Source of the DNA: Deinococcus detaillensis
Lineage (GTDB): Bacteria > Deinococcota > Deinococci > Deinococcales > Deinococcaceae
Assembly (NCBI RefSeq): GCF_007280555.1
Contig: NZ_VKDB01000013.1
Coordinates: 1 to 64,000 of the forward strand
Direction: 5' to 3'
DNA length: 64,000 bases
Made by a program: the position numbers and the translations under genes. Positions 51,900 through 60,439 of this stretch are shown here, one piece after another (the first letter of the stretch is position 1; every line of letters starts with the position of its first letter). The notes under the pieces were generated by a model. It was given only the letters and a program-made list of their open reading frames with translations, was not told the DNA's origin and did not search any database.

Positions 51900-53021
51900 T
51901 TACTGGCGCTTGCGGGGATCTAGGGCGTCGCGCAGGCCATCACCGAGCAGTTGGAAGCACATCACTGTCGCCACGATGAAATAGCCGGGAATAAGCACCC
52001 AGGGCCGCTGGGTAATCGACGCGAAGCCGCCTTCCTGGGCCTGACTGAGTAGGCTGCCCCAAGACGCATATGGCTCTACTGCGCCGATGCCTAAGAAGCT
52101 AAGGCCAGATTCCAGCAGGATGTAACCGGGAATCGCCAGACTCAAGCTGATAATCAGGTAACTGGTCATGGACGGCAGCATATGGCGGAACATGATCCGG
52201 CCATTCGATGAACCCAATGCCGTCGCCGCCGAGACATAATCCTGCTCCCGGACGCTGAGCAGTTGACCACGCACCACGCGGGCCAGGCCCCCCCAACTGA
52301 TGAATGCCAGAATTCCTAAAATGACGTAAAGGACCAAGATAGGATTGAGGTCTGATGGAAAAATGGAGCGCAGCAAGATCACCAGAAAAAGGTAAGGAAT
52401 AGAAGCGATGACCTCAATCAAGCGCTGAATCAAGTTATCGACCACGCCGCCGAAATAAGCGGAAATAGCCCCCATTGCCATGCCGATCACGGTAGCGATC
52501 AAAACGGCGAGGACGCCAATCGTTAAAGAGACTTGCGAGGCGTAGAGCGTCCTGGAAAGCAGATCGCGGCCCAGTGCGTCGCCGCCAAATAAATACACTT
52601 TGCAAACCGGATTGCCAGTGCCAAAAAGGTGCAAATTGGACGGTATGAAGCCCAAGATCTTGTAAGTTTCGCCCCGCACCCCAAAATAAATGGGGCATTT
52701 TTCTTTGGTCGCTTTATACTCATTGACAAAGGTGTTCATGTTGAGCTGCTGGGTGTAGTTGTTAACGTATGGCCGGGAGAGGCCGCCGTTTGAAGTGAAA
52801 TGAATGGGCGTGGGCGGATGAAATGGCGTCAGATTGGTGGTGCTGTAATTTGACAGACCGTCGGGAGCCAAAAAACCACCGAACAAGGCCATCAGATACA
52901 GCAAGATCAGCACGACGCCGCCGAATTTGGCGGTGGCGTTTTTTCTGAACTGCTCCTTAGCAATGGCAAATTGACCCTGATTCTTGTTGATCGCCTTGGT
53001 GGGCGTGGCGGCGGTGGTCAT
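51900..53021 (-). CDS. Peptide ABC transporter permease (OppC/DppC type)
   Basis: 373 residues with six membrane helices. After the first helix (about 33-55) there is an extra loop of about 100 residues outside the membrane with two Cys (KEKCPIYFGVRG and GNPVCKVYLFG) that could form a disulfide. The family entry motif GGDALGRDLLSRTLYASQVSL and the EAA-like loop SVREQDYVSAATALGSSNGRIM follow. It forms the channel with the OppB-type permease. Confidence 0.93.
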   Translation of the reverse strand: MTTAATPTKAINKNQGQFAIAKEQFRKNATAKFGGVVLILLYLMALFGGFLAPDGLSNYSTTNLTPFHPPTPIHFTSNGGLSRPYVNNYTQQLNMNTFVNEYKATKEKCPIYFGVRGETYKILGFIPSNLHLFGTGNPVCKVYLFGGDALGRDLLSRTLYASQVSLTIGVLAVLIATVIGMAMGAISAYFGGVVDNLIQRLIEVIASIPYLFLVILLRSIFPSDLNPILVLYVILGILAFISWGGLARVVRGQLLSVREQDYVSAATALGSSNGRIMFRHMLPSMTSYLIISLSLAIPGYILLESGLSFLGIGAVEPYASWGSLLSQAQEGGFASITQRPWVLIPGYFIVATVMCFQLLGDGLRDALDPRKRQ

Positions 53022-53075
53022 CGCTGGCTCCCTGAAGTGATTGAAAAAACGTGTGTCATTTCTTAAAACCCGCCC

Positions 53076-54056
53076 TCACGAATAGCGAATGCGCGGATCG
53101 ACCACGCTGAGTAAGATGTCGCTGACGGCGTTGCCGATGATCAGCAGGGCCACTGTCAAAATATTAAACCCGGCAATCAGATAAAGATCGCGGGCATTGA
53201 TCGAGTCGAGCAGCATCGGTGTGATGCCGGGATAAGCGAACACCACTTCGACGAATCCTGCGCCGCTGATCAGTGCAGGCAGCTGGCCGCCGAGTCCGGC
53301 CACGAACGGGATAATGGCGTTGCGGAGCGTGTGCTTGTAAATCACTATGAACTCGCTCGCGCCTTTAGAACGGGCCGTTCTGACAAAATCGGCCCGCAGG
53401 TATTCGAGCATCTGTCCGCGCAGGATGCGGGTAAAACCTGCTACGTCGCCCACCGCAACCACCAGAGCGGGCAAGAGAATATGTTTGAAGATGTCCCAGA
53501 ACCGCCCGAACGCGCCGAGCGTGCTGTAGTTGTCGCTGGTCATGCCGCCGGTAGGAATAGCCCAGCCGGTGGCAAAGCGAAGCTGCACGATGCCGTAAAG
53601 CACGATCAGTGCCAGAAAAAAGCTGGGGAAGCCCAGCAAGAAATACATCACGCCGCTGCTGATTTTGTCGCCCAGGGTGTACTGCTTGACCGCTCCGTAA
53701 ACGCCCAGCGGAATAGCGATGGCGTAAAAGAGCACCAAATACAGCGCCACCAAGTACAGCGAGTTGAGAATACGCGGCCAAGCGATGGCCAGCACCGGCT
53801 GCTGGTACTGAAAGGAAAGTCCCAGATCGCCCTGCACCACATTTTTGATCCAAGTGAAGTACTGAATGATAGGCGGCTGATCTAGGCCAAAGCTCCGTCT
53901 CAGATTTTCAAGCTGCTGGGGTGAGATGGCCGGATTGAGCCGGGCAGGCGTCAAGAAATCGCCGGGAGCGAGCTGAATGACAAAGAAAATCAGCATACTG
54001 GCCAAAATCAAAGTGGGAATGGAGTTGAGAAAGCGGCGAAGCAGGAAAACTAACAA
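53076..54056 (-). CDS. Peptide ABC transporter permease (OppB/DppB type)
   Basis: 326 residues, six membrane helices. N-terminal LVFLLRRFLNSIPTLILASMLIFFV and LRRSFGLDQPPIIQYFTWI are classic for OppB/DppB. The EAA loop reads RADFVRTARSKGASEFIVIYKHTLRNAI, the contact site for the ATPase. 54 bases separate it from the OppC-type gene and 94 from the binding protein upstream. Confidence 0.94.
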   Translation of the reverse strand: MLVFLLRRFLNSIPTLILASMLIFFVIQLAPGDFLTPARLNPAISPQQLENLRRSFGLDQPPIIQYFTWIKNVVQGDLGLSFQYQQPVLAIAWPRILNSLYLVALYLVLFYAIAIPLGVYGAVKQYTLGDKISSGVMYFLLGFPSFFLALIVLYGIVQLRFATGWAIPTGGMTSDNYSTLGAFGRFWDIFKHILLPALVVAVGDVAGFTRILRGQMLEYLRADFVRTARSKGASEFIVIYKHTLRNAIIPFVAGLGGQLPALISGAGFVEVVFAYPGITPMLLDSINARDLYLIAGFNILTVALLIIGNAVSDILLSVVDPRIRYS

Positions 54057-54150
54057 TGGCGGCTCCTTCTTACTTTAGGGTGCGGTTCGATATGCAGTGG
54101 GGGCTATTCGCGGATGCGAACGGCCCCCGGAGGTCACAGCTCGTTACGGA

Positions 54151-55908
54151 TTACTTGATGTAGGTGGTGACAAACACACCAGGGCGTGTGCCGTAGTAAG
54201 CATCCCACAGGTTGCGCTTGTACTCACCGCCCAGGCGGCTGGTGTAACTGACGTGGTAGTTGGTGCCGACCAAGTAGATCACCGGCTGCAACTGGCCTTC
54301 GACCTTAGAGAGCTGCTGGCCGATCTTCTGGCGGGCTGCCACGTCCAAGGTCTGGTCGCCTTGGTAGTACAGCTTGGTCATCAAGGTTTCCTGCGGCGTC
54401 AGGCAAGCTCCGTTGGCAGGGGCATTGTACGAGTGGAGGTTGGTGCCGCAGGGCACGACATTTGTACCGTAGGGCCAGATGTTGGTGCCGCCAGACAGAC
54501 CCAGCAAGATGGCGTCGAAGGGGCGGTTGGCACCTTTGGAGGTGAGCTGATCAACCAAGTTGTTAAAATCAATCGGCGTGAAGTTGACCTTGACGCCCAC
54601 CTTCTTGGCTTCGTCGCGGAAGATACTGCCGAGCTGCTCGCGCACTGTGTTACCGGAGTTGGTGGCGAGGGTAAACGACAGTTCCTTGCCGCTGGCGTCC
54701 ACCAAGTAGCCGGCCGCGTTCTTCTTCTTGAAGCCGATGTCCGAGAGCAGCTTGCTGGCCGCCGCCAGATTGTACTCGAACTTGGGCGTATCGGCGAATT
54801 GGTAATTCTTGAACACCGGATAGGTGCTGGTATACACCGGGGTACCGAGGCCGCCCAGCGCCAGTTGAATCATGCCCTCACGGTTGGCGATGTGGCTCAT
54901 GGCCTGCCTGAACTTGGCTTCGCGGAAAATTTTTTGCTTGAAGAGATCATCCGACTTGTTCCAGTTAAAGACAATCCAAGAACTGGTCGAGTTGGGGCCG
55001 ACATTGGGAACCAGTACTGACTTGAGGTTGCCGCCGTCAATGGCCTTCTTGATCTGCGCGAGGTCGTCGGCTTTGGTGGGAGCGTAGACGTCGGTCTGTC
55101 CCGACAGGTAAGCCGCCAGATCGGCATTCAAGTCCTTGACGATGCGGATGCTGTACGTATCGAGATACGGAAGGGGCTTCCCGGCGCTGTCGTGAACCCA
55201 CTGGCCATAGTAAGTATTTTTCTTCAGCACGACCCGCTGGCCCGGCTGATAGCTGGTGATGATCCAGGCCCCCGGCGCAACAATCGTCTTGGGATCGGCG
55301 CTGATGCCCCACATCGCCTTGATGCCTTCCGCGCCGCTCTTGGCGTAGACCGGCCCAAACACGTGGTCGGGCCAGGGCGCGTAGCTCATGATCGAGTAAG
55401 CGCTGGCGCTCACCGCTGGGAAATCAAACTGCAAGGTGGTGGCGTCGATCTTCTTGACGGTGATCGGCTTTTCGTTGAGGAAAAAGCTGTCGCGGGCGTT
55501 GCTGCCCACTTTGTCGTCAACGTCGATCTTGTAAGTCGTTACCCAGTCGTCGGCAGTGATTGCCTGACCGTCGCTGAATTTCATGTCGGGCCGTATCTTG
55601 ACTGTAAAGCGCTTGCCACCGTTGCTGACCGTCGGCATGGCGGCGGCCATAAACGGAATGAATTCGCCGCTGGTGGGGTCTTGCTGAAAGAGGCCCGCAG
55701 TCAAATCGCCCATAAGTTGAGGCAGGCTGTTCGCTTCAGCGGAAGTAAACGGATTGAGCGTTTTGTAATCGCTGAGGGTGGTACCCCTCACCTCGCCGCC
55801 CGACTTAGCCTGTGAGACCGGGTCAGCGAACCAGGCAGCAGGGTAGACAAACGGAGCAGCGCTGGCGGCACCTAAGGTGAGTGCGGCAAACATCAGAAAT
55901 TTCTTCAT
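54151..55908 (-). CDS. Peptide ABC transporter substrate-binding protein (SBP family 5)
   Basis: 585 residues with an N-terminal signal peptide (MKKFLMFAALTLGAASA). No lipobox cysteine is seen, so it may be free or held otherwise. Family 5 landmarks: LSDYKTLNPFTSAEAN near the N-terminus, MKFSDGQAITADDWVTTY, and FRQAMSHIANREGMIQ in the second lobe. It captures peptides or similar solutes for the operon's permeases. Start ATG 55908 follows AGGAG. First gene of the operon; promoter at 56039-56068. Confidence 0.94.
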   Translation of the reverse strand: MKKFLMFAALTLGAASAAPFVYPAAWFADPVSQAKSGGEVRGTTLSDYKTLNPFTSAEANSLPQLMGDLTAGLFQQDPTSGEFIPFMAAAMPTVSNGGKRFTVKIRPDMKFSDGQAITADDWVTTYKIDVDDKVGSNARDSFFLNEKPITVKKIDATTLQFDFPAVSASAYSIMSYAPWPDHVFGPVYAKSGAEGIKAMWGISADPKTIVAPGAWIITSYQPGQRVVLKKNTYYGQWVHDSAGKPLPYLDTYSIRIVKDLNADLAAYLSGQTDVYAPTKADDLAQIKKAIDGGNLKSVLVPNVGPNSTSSWIVFNWNKSDDLFKQKIFREAKFRQAMSHIANREGMIQLALGGLGTPVYTSTYPVFKNYQFADTPKFEYNLAAASKLLSDIGFKKKNAAGYLVDASGKELSFTLATNSGNTVREQLGSIFRDEAKKVGVKVNFTPIDFNNLVDQLTSKGANRPFDAILLGLSGGTNIWPYGTNVVPCGTNLHSYNAPANGACLTPQETLMTKLYYQGDQTLDVAARQKIGQQLSKVEGQLQPVIYLVGTNYHVSYTSRLGGEYKRNLWDAYYGTRPGVFVTTYIK

Positions 55909-56038
55909 TGGAGTTCTCCTTGGGAAAGTGAGGTCGGGGCCGAGTGCTCCGTGGTTGGTTGGCCTTGCCGCAAGCACGCGTTGTGAATGTCAAGACCGGG
56001 AACGCGGGCTGACAAAGGCAAGGAACGGTAGCGCCCGT

Positions 56039-56068
56039 ACTATAGGCGCGAATTTTGACTCAGGTCAA
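56039..56068 (-). promoter_or_regulatory. Promoter of the peptide transporter operon with operator-like repeats
   Basis: On the minus strand TTGACC, an 18-base spacer and TATAGT. An inverted repeat TTGAC-4-GTCAA (56055-56068) covers the -35. Upstream lie a 10-bp palindrome GCTTATAAGC (about 56077-56086) and ATGACTT-5-AAGTCAT (56096-56114). The predicted leader is about 125 bases. Confidence 0.65.
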
Positions 56069-56190
56069 GCAAATGGCTTATAAGCGCTAAGCAAAATGAC
56101 TTATGTAAAGTCATGCAGCATACAAAGCTAACAAACGAAACATCCAGCCCCCTTGCGGAAACCGGATGTAAAGTTTGGGTGAATTGTAGC

Positions 56191-56421
56191 TCAGTGCGAC
56201 AAGATGGAGATCAAGAGCGCCAGCAGCATGAAAAAGCCGCCCAAGATGCTGGTAATGCGGATCAAACCACCTTCTACACCGCGTCCGCCGAACAAATCGC
56301 CGCCCGAGGCGAGACTGGCCGACAAACCGGCTTGCTTGGGCACTTGCAGCAGCACAAAGAAAACGAGGCCAATGCAGATCAGCGCGAACAGGGCAATAAA
56401 AATGGAGAGCAGTGCGGTCAT
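56191..56421 (-). CDS. secG: Protein translocase subunit SecG
   Basis: 76 residues with two membrane helices joined by a Gly/Ser-rich loop. Helix 1 (about 5-27) is followed by VLLQVPKQAGLSASLASGGDLFGGRG, the hallmark SecG motif, then helix 2 (about 53-74). It assists SecYEG-mediated export. Start ATG 56421 follows AAGGAACC. A tRNA-Leu gene lies just upstream on the same strand. Confidence 0.93.
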   Translation of the reverse strand: MTALLSIFIALFALICIGLVFFVLLQVPKQAGLSASLASGGDLFGGRGVEGGLIRITSILGGFFMLLALLISILSH

Positions 56422-56467
56422 TTGGTTCCTTGGGATAAAACTGATTTCAGAGAATTCTCAAACCTGT

Positions 56468-56549
56468 TGGTGCCGGAGATGGGAGTCGAACCCACACGGT
56501 TTCCCGCTTGATTTTGAGTCAAGTGCGTCTGCCATTCCGCCACTCCGGC
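56468..56549 (-). tRNA. tRNA-Leu (anticodon CAA), CCA encoded
   Basis: On the minus strand the acceptor stem GCCGGAG/CTCCGGC closes the cloverleaf and A-CCA is encoded at the 3' end. The D-arm region GGCGGAATGGCAGACGC and the T-arm TGGGTTCGACTCCCA are standard. The anticodon stem-loop CTTGA-CTCAAAA-TCAAG puts CAA at 34-36. A long variable arm (CGG-GAAA-CCG) marks class II, as needed for tRNA-Leu. It decodes UUG. Confidence 0.95.
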
Positions 56550-56668
56550 GACTCTTTGCCTACCTGAGAGCGTCTCAGCAAGGCAAGCGTGATGCTAGCA
56601 GTGCAGCGGCCAAAAATCAACTGCTGAGGGGGGTTGGCGGCCCAGGCGTTAGAAGTAAACTGGGCGGC

Positions 56669-57142
56669 GTGAATCATTTGATGATTTCTAAAACGGCCTT
56701 CGCGCTGAGCGTCTTCGCCGCACTGGGTCTGGCAACGGCCAAATGCGACACGGCTCCGGGCAAACTGTTGGGCGGCTTGATGCCCCTTCCGACTTATCTC
56801 AGCGCCGAGTGCGGCGCAGATTACGCGGCCATGCGCCAGCAGCAAGTCAAGCTGGCCGAAGGCATGGGCACCATCAGCACCTATGAGCTGTACTGGGTGG
56901 CCGAAAAAAACCTCAAGACCTTAGAAAAAGACATCAAAGCTGGTCTCAAGGCCAAAGGCTACCTTGACGATATGCAGCCTTTCAGACTCGCGCCCCTATT
57001 CGGTAAGCAGCGGGCTGACGCGACGTTCAGCAAAGGTCAAATCACTTGGAGGGTGATGATCAGCGCTGCCGACGACTCCAACGCGGGCTTCACCGGCAAA
57101 GCCAAGCAGCCGTATTTCCTGATTGCCTTCAAGCTCAAATAG
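56669..57142 (+). CDS. Small exported protein of unknown function
   Basis: About 157 residues. GTG 56669 is 7 bases after TAAACT (56656-56661), so it is probably leaderless; ATG 56681 is the alternative. A signal peptide (hydrophobic SKTAFALSVFAALGLATA) is followed by a mature region with KLAEGMGTISTYELYWVAEKNLKTLEKDIKAGLKAKGY and a C-terminal strand set. No known domain was recognised. The much longer frame open from 56204 crosses the tRNA and secG and is not real. It converges with purD, 11 bases away. Confidence 0.7.
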   Translation: MNHLMISKTAFALSVFAALGLATAKCDTAPGKLLGGLMPLPTYLSAECGADYAAMRQQQVKLAEGMGTISTYELYWVAEKNLKTLEKDIKAGLKAKGYLDDMQPFRLAPLFGKQRADATFSKGQITWRVMISAADDSNAGFTGKAKQPYFLIAFKLK

Positions 57143-57153
57143 GGTTGGCCGCT

Positions 57154-58413
57154 TTATTCGGAGAGCGTGTCGGGCTTGGCTCCAATGCGGGCACCGATAT
57201 CGCGCCGCAGCTGAGCGCCCTCAAAGGCAGCCGCCTCAGCCAAGCGGTAGGCTTTTCCCAGCGCGGCATTCAGCGTCGGCGCACAGGCCTGGGCAGCCAG
57301 CACCCGCCCCCCGCTGCTGACGAGCTGCCCACCCCGCATAGCTGTACCCGCCTGAAAGAGGTGCTCGCCTTCAGAGGGAGTGGGCAAGCTCAGCGCGATT
57401 CCTTTTTCCGGCTCGCCAGGGTAGTTCGGCGCGGCCAGGATGATCACGGCGCTGGCGTCTGAGCTAAAGGTGACCTGCTCGGCGCTCAGCTCGCCCCGCG
57501 TGCAGGCCAGCGCGATCTGGGCGAGGTCGCCGCGCAGCAGCGGCAAAACGGCCTCGGCTTCGGGGTCGCCAAAGCGGGCATTAAATTCGACCACCTTGGG
57601 GCCGCTCTCGGTCAGCATCAGGCCCGCGTACAGCACGCCGATGTAAGGCCGTCCTTCCTTTGCCATGCCCAGCAGCGCCGCGTCCAGAATTTCGCTTTGC
57701 ACGCGGCTGAGATCCGCTTCCGAGATGGGAAACGGGCAGATCACGCCCATACCGCCGGTCATCGGGCCGAGATCATTTTCAAAGATGGTTTTGTGGTCTT
57801 GCGAGGGCGGCATCATCACCGCCCGCACGCCGTCGCAAAAAGCCAGCACCGTGACTTCTTGGCCGGTCATAAATTTTTCGATGACCGCCTGCGCGTCCGG
57901 CACTTCAAAAATAGACATCAGCGCGGCTTGGGCTTCGGCGTGGCTGCGGGCAACCGTGACGCCTTTGCCTGCCCGCAAGCCCGCGTCTTTGATGACGGTG
58001 GGCAGCGGCTGGGCGGCGGCGTACTCCAGCGCCTGCGGCAACTCGGCAAAACTGCGGTGCTGGGCGGTGGGAATGCTGTGGCGCAGCATAAAGGCCTTGC
58101 TCCACGCTTTGTCGCCTTCCAGCTTGGCGGCGGCCTGGGTGGGGCCAAAAGCTGCGATTCCAGCAGCTTGCAGCGCGTCTATTACGCCAGCGGCCAGCGG
58201 CGCTTCGGGGCCGACGATCACCAAGTCCACCTGTTCTTGCTGCGCGAGGGCGCTGACAGCTTCCGGCGTCGGCTCACCCGCTACGCAGCGGGCCAGCGCC
58301 GCGACGCCCGGATTGCCCGGCATACACAGTACGCTGCTGACGCTGGGTGCGCGGCAAAGCGCTTCCACGATGGCGTGTTCGCGCCCGCCGCTGCCGATGA
58401 CGAGCACTTTCAC
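57154..58413 (-). CDS. purD: Phosphoribosylamine--glycine ligase
   Basis: Second step of purine synthesis (GAR synthetase, ATP-grasp). 419 residues. KVLVIGSGGREHAI at the N-terminus, DLVIVGPEAPLAAG, the ATP-grasp KDAGLRAGKGVTVA, and FNARFGDPEAEAVLPLL are all diagnostic. The start is GTG 58413, which overlaps the upstream MBL stop by 4 bases, so it is translationally coupled. The frame open to 58482 is a run-in from the neighbour. Confidence 0.96.
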   Translation of the reverse strand: MKVLVIGSGGREHAIVEALCRAPSVSSVLCMPGNPGVAALARCVAGEPTPEAVSALAQQEQVDLVIVGPEAPLAAGVIDALQAAGIAAFGPTQAAAKLEGDKAWSKAFMLRHSIPTAQHRSFAELPQALEYAAAQPLPTVIKDAGLRAGKGVTVARSHAEAQAALMSIFEVPDAQAVIEKFMTGQEVTVLAFCDGVRAVMMPPSQDHKTIFENDLGPMTGGMGVICPFPISEADLSRVQSEILDAALLGMAKEGRPYIGVLYAGLMLTESGPKVVEFNARFGDPEAEAVLPLLRGDLAQIALACTRGELSAEQVTFSSDASAVIILAAPNYPGEPEKGIALSLPTPSEGEHLFQAGTAMRGGQLVSSGGRVLAAQACAPTLNAALGKAYRLAEAAAFEGAQLRRDIGARIGAKPDTLSE

Positions 58414-59381
58414 GCCTGGTCTTCCATCGGCCGTTTCGCCCGCTTCTGGAAGTACCGCGCCAGGCCCTGCACACCCATCCAAGGCGGGCAGACCAAAATG
58501 AACTTTTCGGTGAGGCCCGGGATCTCGGCGCTCAGATTGGTGTGCAGCTCGGCGGTAAAGGCCCGCGTGATGCTCTCCAGGTCTTCGCCTGCCGCGAGGC
58601 GCTGACCCACCCGCGCGGCGTCGGTGTGGATGCTGGCCAGCAGTCCGTCCCAGTGCGCGGCGGTGTGGACATAGCTGCCGAAGTGCGTCAGGTGAATCCG
58701 GCGGGCGGGCAAGTTACGCAGCAGGGCGACGCTCGCGGCCCAGGCTTCCAGATCAATGTCCGGCGGCGGCGTGGGCGGGCGCGGCGTCTGGGCAATGGCA
58801 ATGCGGATACCGCCCACGTCACCCACATACAAATCGTCCTCGGCGTGGTAAGCCAAGTGGTGAACGGCGTGCCCCGGCGTGTAATGCACCTTTACGCCTT
58901 GCGGCAAGCCGCTGAACGCTAAGGTTTCGCCACCCCTCAAAATCACCAAGCGTCCCTCGGGAACCGGCAGCATGTCGCCCCACAGCGTTTCCATCTGATC
59001 GCCGTAAATTTGGGTGGCGCTGGCCAGCAAGCGCTCCGGGCGGCTGAGGTGGCCCGCGCCGCGCTCATGGACATACACTTTGGCGTCAGGCAGGCGCTGT
59101 GCCAAGTGGCCCGCCGCGCCCGCGTGGTCAAAGTGGATGTGGGTCAGCAAAATATGGCGCACTTCGCTGAGGTCTCTGCCCAGCCGGTTGAGTCCGCGCT
59201 CCAGAGCAGGCAAGGTGGTGCTGGGGCCGGTGTCTACCAAGGCCAAGCCGTCACCCGTGTCGAAGACGTAACAAGCGATGCTCCCTGCCACGCCCATAAA
59301 GTCGAGGTCAATCAGGTTTGCGCCTGCCCCAAGGCTGGGTTTGGGCAGATTCGGAATATAAGGAGCGTCAGAAAAAGGCAC
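58410..59381 (-). CDS. MBL-fold metallo-hydrolase
   Basis: 323 residues with the metallo-beta-lactamase zinc motif LLTHIHFDHAGAAGHL, a first strand GLALVDTGPSTT and later ligands in YTPGHAVHHLAYH and LTHFGSY. The C-terminal helical part resembles proteins of the glyoxalase II/RNase-like MBL group that hydrolyse thioesters or lactones; the substrate is unknown. GTG 59381 starts 1 base after the TAA of the small membrane ORF upstream, and purD follows with a 4-base overlap, so three genes form one unit. Confidence 0.88.
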   Translation of the reverse strand: MPFSDAPYIPNLPKPSLGAGANLIDLDFMGVAGSIACYVFDTGDGLALVDTGPSTTLPALERGLNRLGRDLSEVRHILLTHIHFDHAGAAGHLAQRLPDAKVYVHERGAGHLSRPERLLASATQIYGDQMETLWGDMLPVPEGRLVILRGGETLAFSGLPQGVKVHYTPGHAVHHLAYHAEDDLYVGDVGGIRIAIAQTPRPPTPPPDIDLEAWAASVALLRNLPARRIHLTHFGSYVHTAAHWDGLLASIHTDAARVGQRLAAGEDLESITRAFTAELHTNLSAEIPGLTEKFILVCPPWMGVQGLARYFQKRAKRPMEDQA

Positions 59382-59382
59382 C

Positions 59383-59556
59383 TTACGCCATCCCCGTGAG
59401 GCGTGCGCCCACCAGCGCCAAGCCGAGGACTGCCTGCGCTCCCGCCGTCCAGCTCAGTGGCCCAGCCGAAGGCGTGCCCTTCAGCGGCCCAAACGCGGCC
59501 AAGCTCAGCAGCAAAGCCGAAAACAAAATCAACGTCACCAGTGCCCACAGGATCAT
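59383..59556 (-). CDS. 57-residue membrane protein
   Basis: ATG 59556 to TAA 59385-59383. Two hydrophobic segments (MILWALVTLILFSALLLSLA and AVLGLALVGARLTG) flank a short polar turn, so a two-helix membrane protein. It is preceded by TAAGCT 6 bases upstream, the leaderless signature, and its stop is 1 base from the GTG of the MBL gene. Function unknown. Together with the codon choice typical of this genome, this makes it more likely real than the overlapping 86-residue frame in another phase. Confidence 0.55.
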   Translation of the reverse strand: MILWALVTLILFSALLLSLAAFGPLKGTPSAGPLSWTAGAQAVLGLALVGARLTGMA

Positions 59557-59562
59557 GCCCTG

Positions 59563-59568
59563 AGCTTA
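59563..59568 (-). promoter_or_regulatory. -10 element of the small-ORF/MBL/purD unit
   Basis: TAAGCT on the minus strand, 6 bases before ATG 59556. Confidence 0.5.
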
Positions 59569-59618
59569 ACAAATACAGCTCAGTGGGGTGCGCTCACCGC
59601 TGGGTCTGCGCTGTGCTG

Positions 59619-59957
59619 CTAATCGCGCTGACGGGCTGACACTGCCAGAAGCGCTTCAAAGTCGTCGGGCTGGTTGGGGTCGTCAAGGGCGGCTTTGTTG
59701 CGCCCGGTGTGGCCGCACTTCTGACAGCGGTAAGCGATCATCCAGCCTTTTTTGGGGTGCTGCTCCACTTCCATCGGCTCTAATAAGCCGCCGCAATTGG
59801 CCGCCCGGTCTCCCGGAAAGACGTCGAGGTGCAGGCTGTGCAGGCAGGCCGGGCAGTGGTTGCGCACCGAGCCGTTGCTCAGCGGCAAAACTGACAGGCC
59901 GCAGTGGGCGCAACTGAAAGCGGTGTTGGTGCCGGAGACGGTAAAGCGGCGGGTCAT
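59619..59957 (-). CDS. RNHCP-domain zinc-ribbon protein
   Basis: 112 residues. Cysteine pairs CAHC (near residue 16), RNHCPACL (about 32-39) and RCQKCGHT (about 77-84) build a zinc-binding fold; RNHCP is the signature that names the family. The role is unknown. It follows the membrane protein gene on the same strand with a 7-base gap and probably shares its transcript. Confidence 0.85.
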   Translation of the reverse strand: MTRRFTVSGTNTAFSCAHCGLSVLPLSNGSVRNHCPACLHSLHLDVFPGDRAANCGGLLEPMEVEQHPKKGWMIAYRCQKCGHTGRNKAALDDPNQPDDFEALLAVSARQRD

Positions 59958-59964
59958 CCGAGCT

Positions 59965-60366
59965 TCACCGGCTGCGCCGCCACGTCGCCCAGCGCGTATT
60001 GAGGTACTCGCGCACGTCGGGCAGTCCCACCAGCATCAACCCGCAGCCCATGAAAATCAGGCCCACCAAAGTGACGATCCAGCCGCCCCACGCGCCCTGA
60101 CCCGCCACCAAGCCGACCAACATGGCCAGCACGCCGAGGCCGATGCTCAGCGAGATGGTCACCCGCCAGGCCAGCACCGAGCCTTTGTCCACGTTGAGCA
60201 GCAGCCAACCCGAGGCCACCAGAATCAGCGCGTTGCTCAGCCAGCGGGCGAAGTCGCCCTGTACCCATTTTGCGGCTACCGGCACGGCAGCCGTCAGCAA
60301 AATAACCAAGAGCAGCGTGCGGGTGGTGGTTTGACCGCTTTGGATGGGAAGGGGAGAACCGGACAT
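59965..60366 (-). CDS. Four-helix membrane protein of unknown function
   Basis: 133 residues with four hydrophobic helices (about 18-36, 46-63, 69-90, 96-117) and basic ends. No motif recognised. ATG 60366 is used; TTG 60378 is an alternative four codons earlier. TTGAAT lies 6 bases before the ATG, a weak -10. It is upstream of the RNHCP gene. Confidence 0.65.
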   Translation of the reverse strand: MSGSPLPIQSGQTTTRTLLLVILLTAAVPVAAKWVQGDFARWLSNALILVASGWLLLNVDKGSVLAWRVTISLSIGLGVLAMLVGLVAGQGAWGGWIVTLVGLIFMGCGLMLVGLPDVREYLNTRWATWRRSR

Positions 60367-60439
60367 AAGCGCATTCAAGCACAGGCGCTCGGCAAATTCA
60401 GCAGCAAAATGCCCCGTGTCGGCTCAGCGCTCGCCGCGT

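Noticed and set aside
56204..56668. Long N-terminal extension of the exported protein gene
   Set aside because: It would run through secG and the tRNA-Leu on the opposite strand; the signal peptide and -10 place the start at 56669.
59312..59572. An 86-codon minus-strand frame over the small membrane ORF
   Set aside because: Overlaps both neighbours in the wrong phase; the 57-codon frame has better start signals and a hydrophobic pattern.
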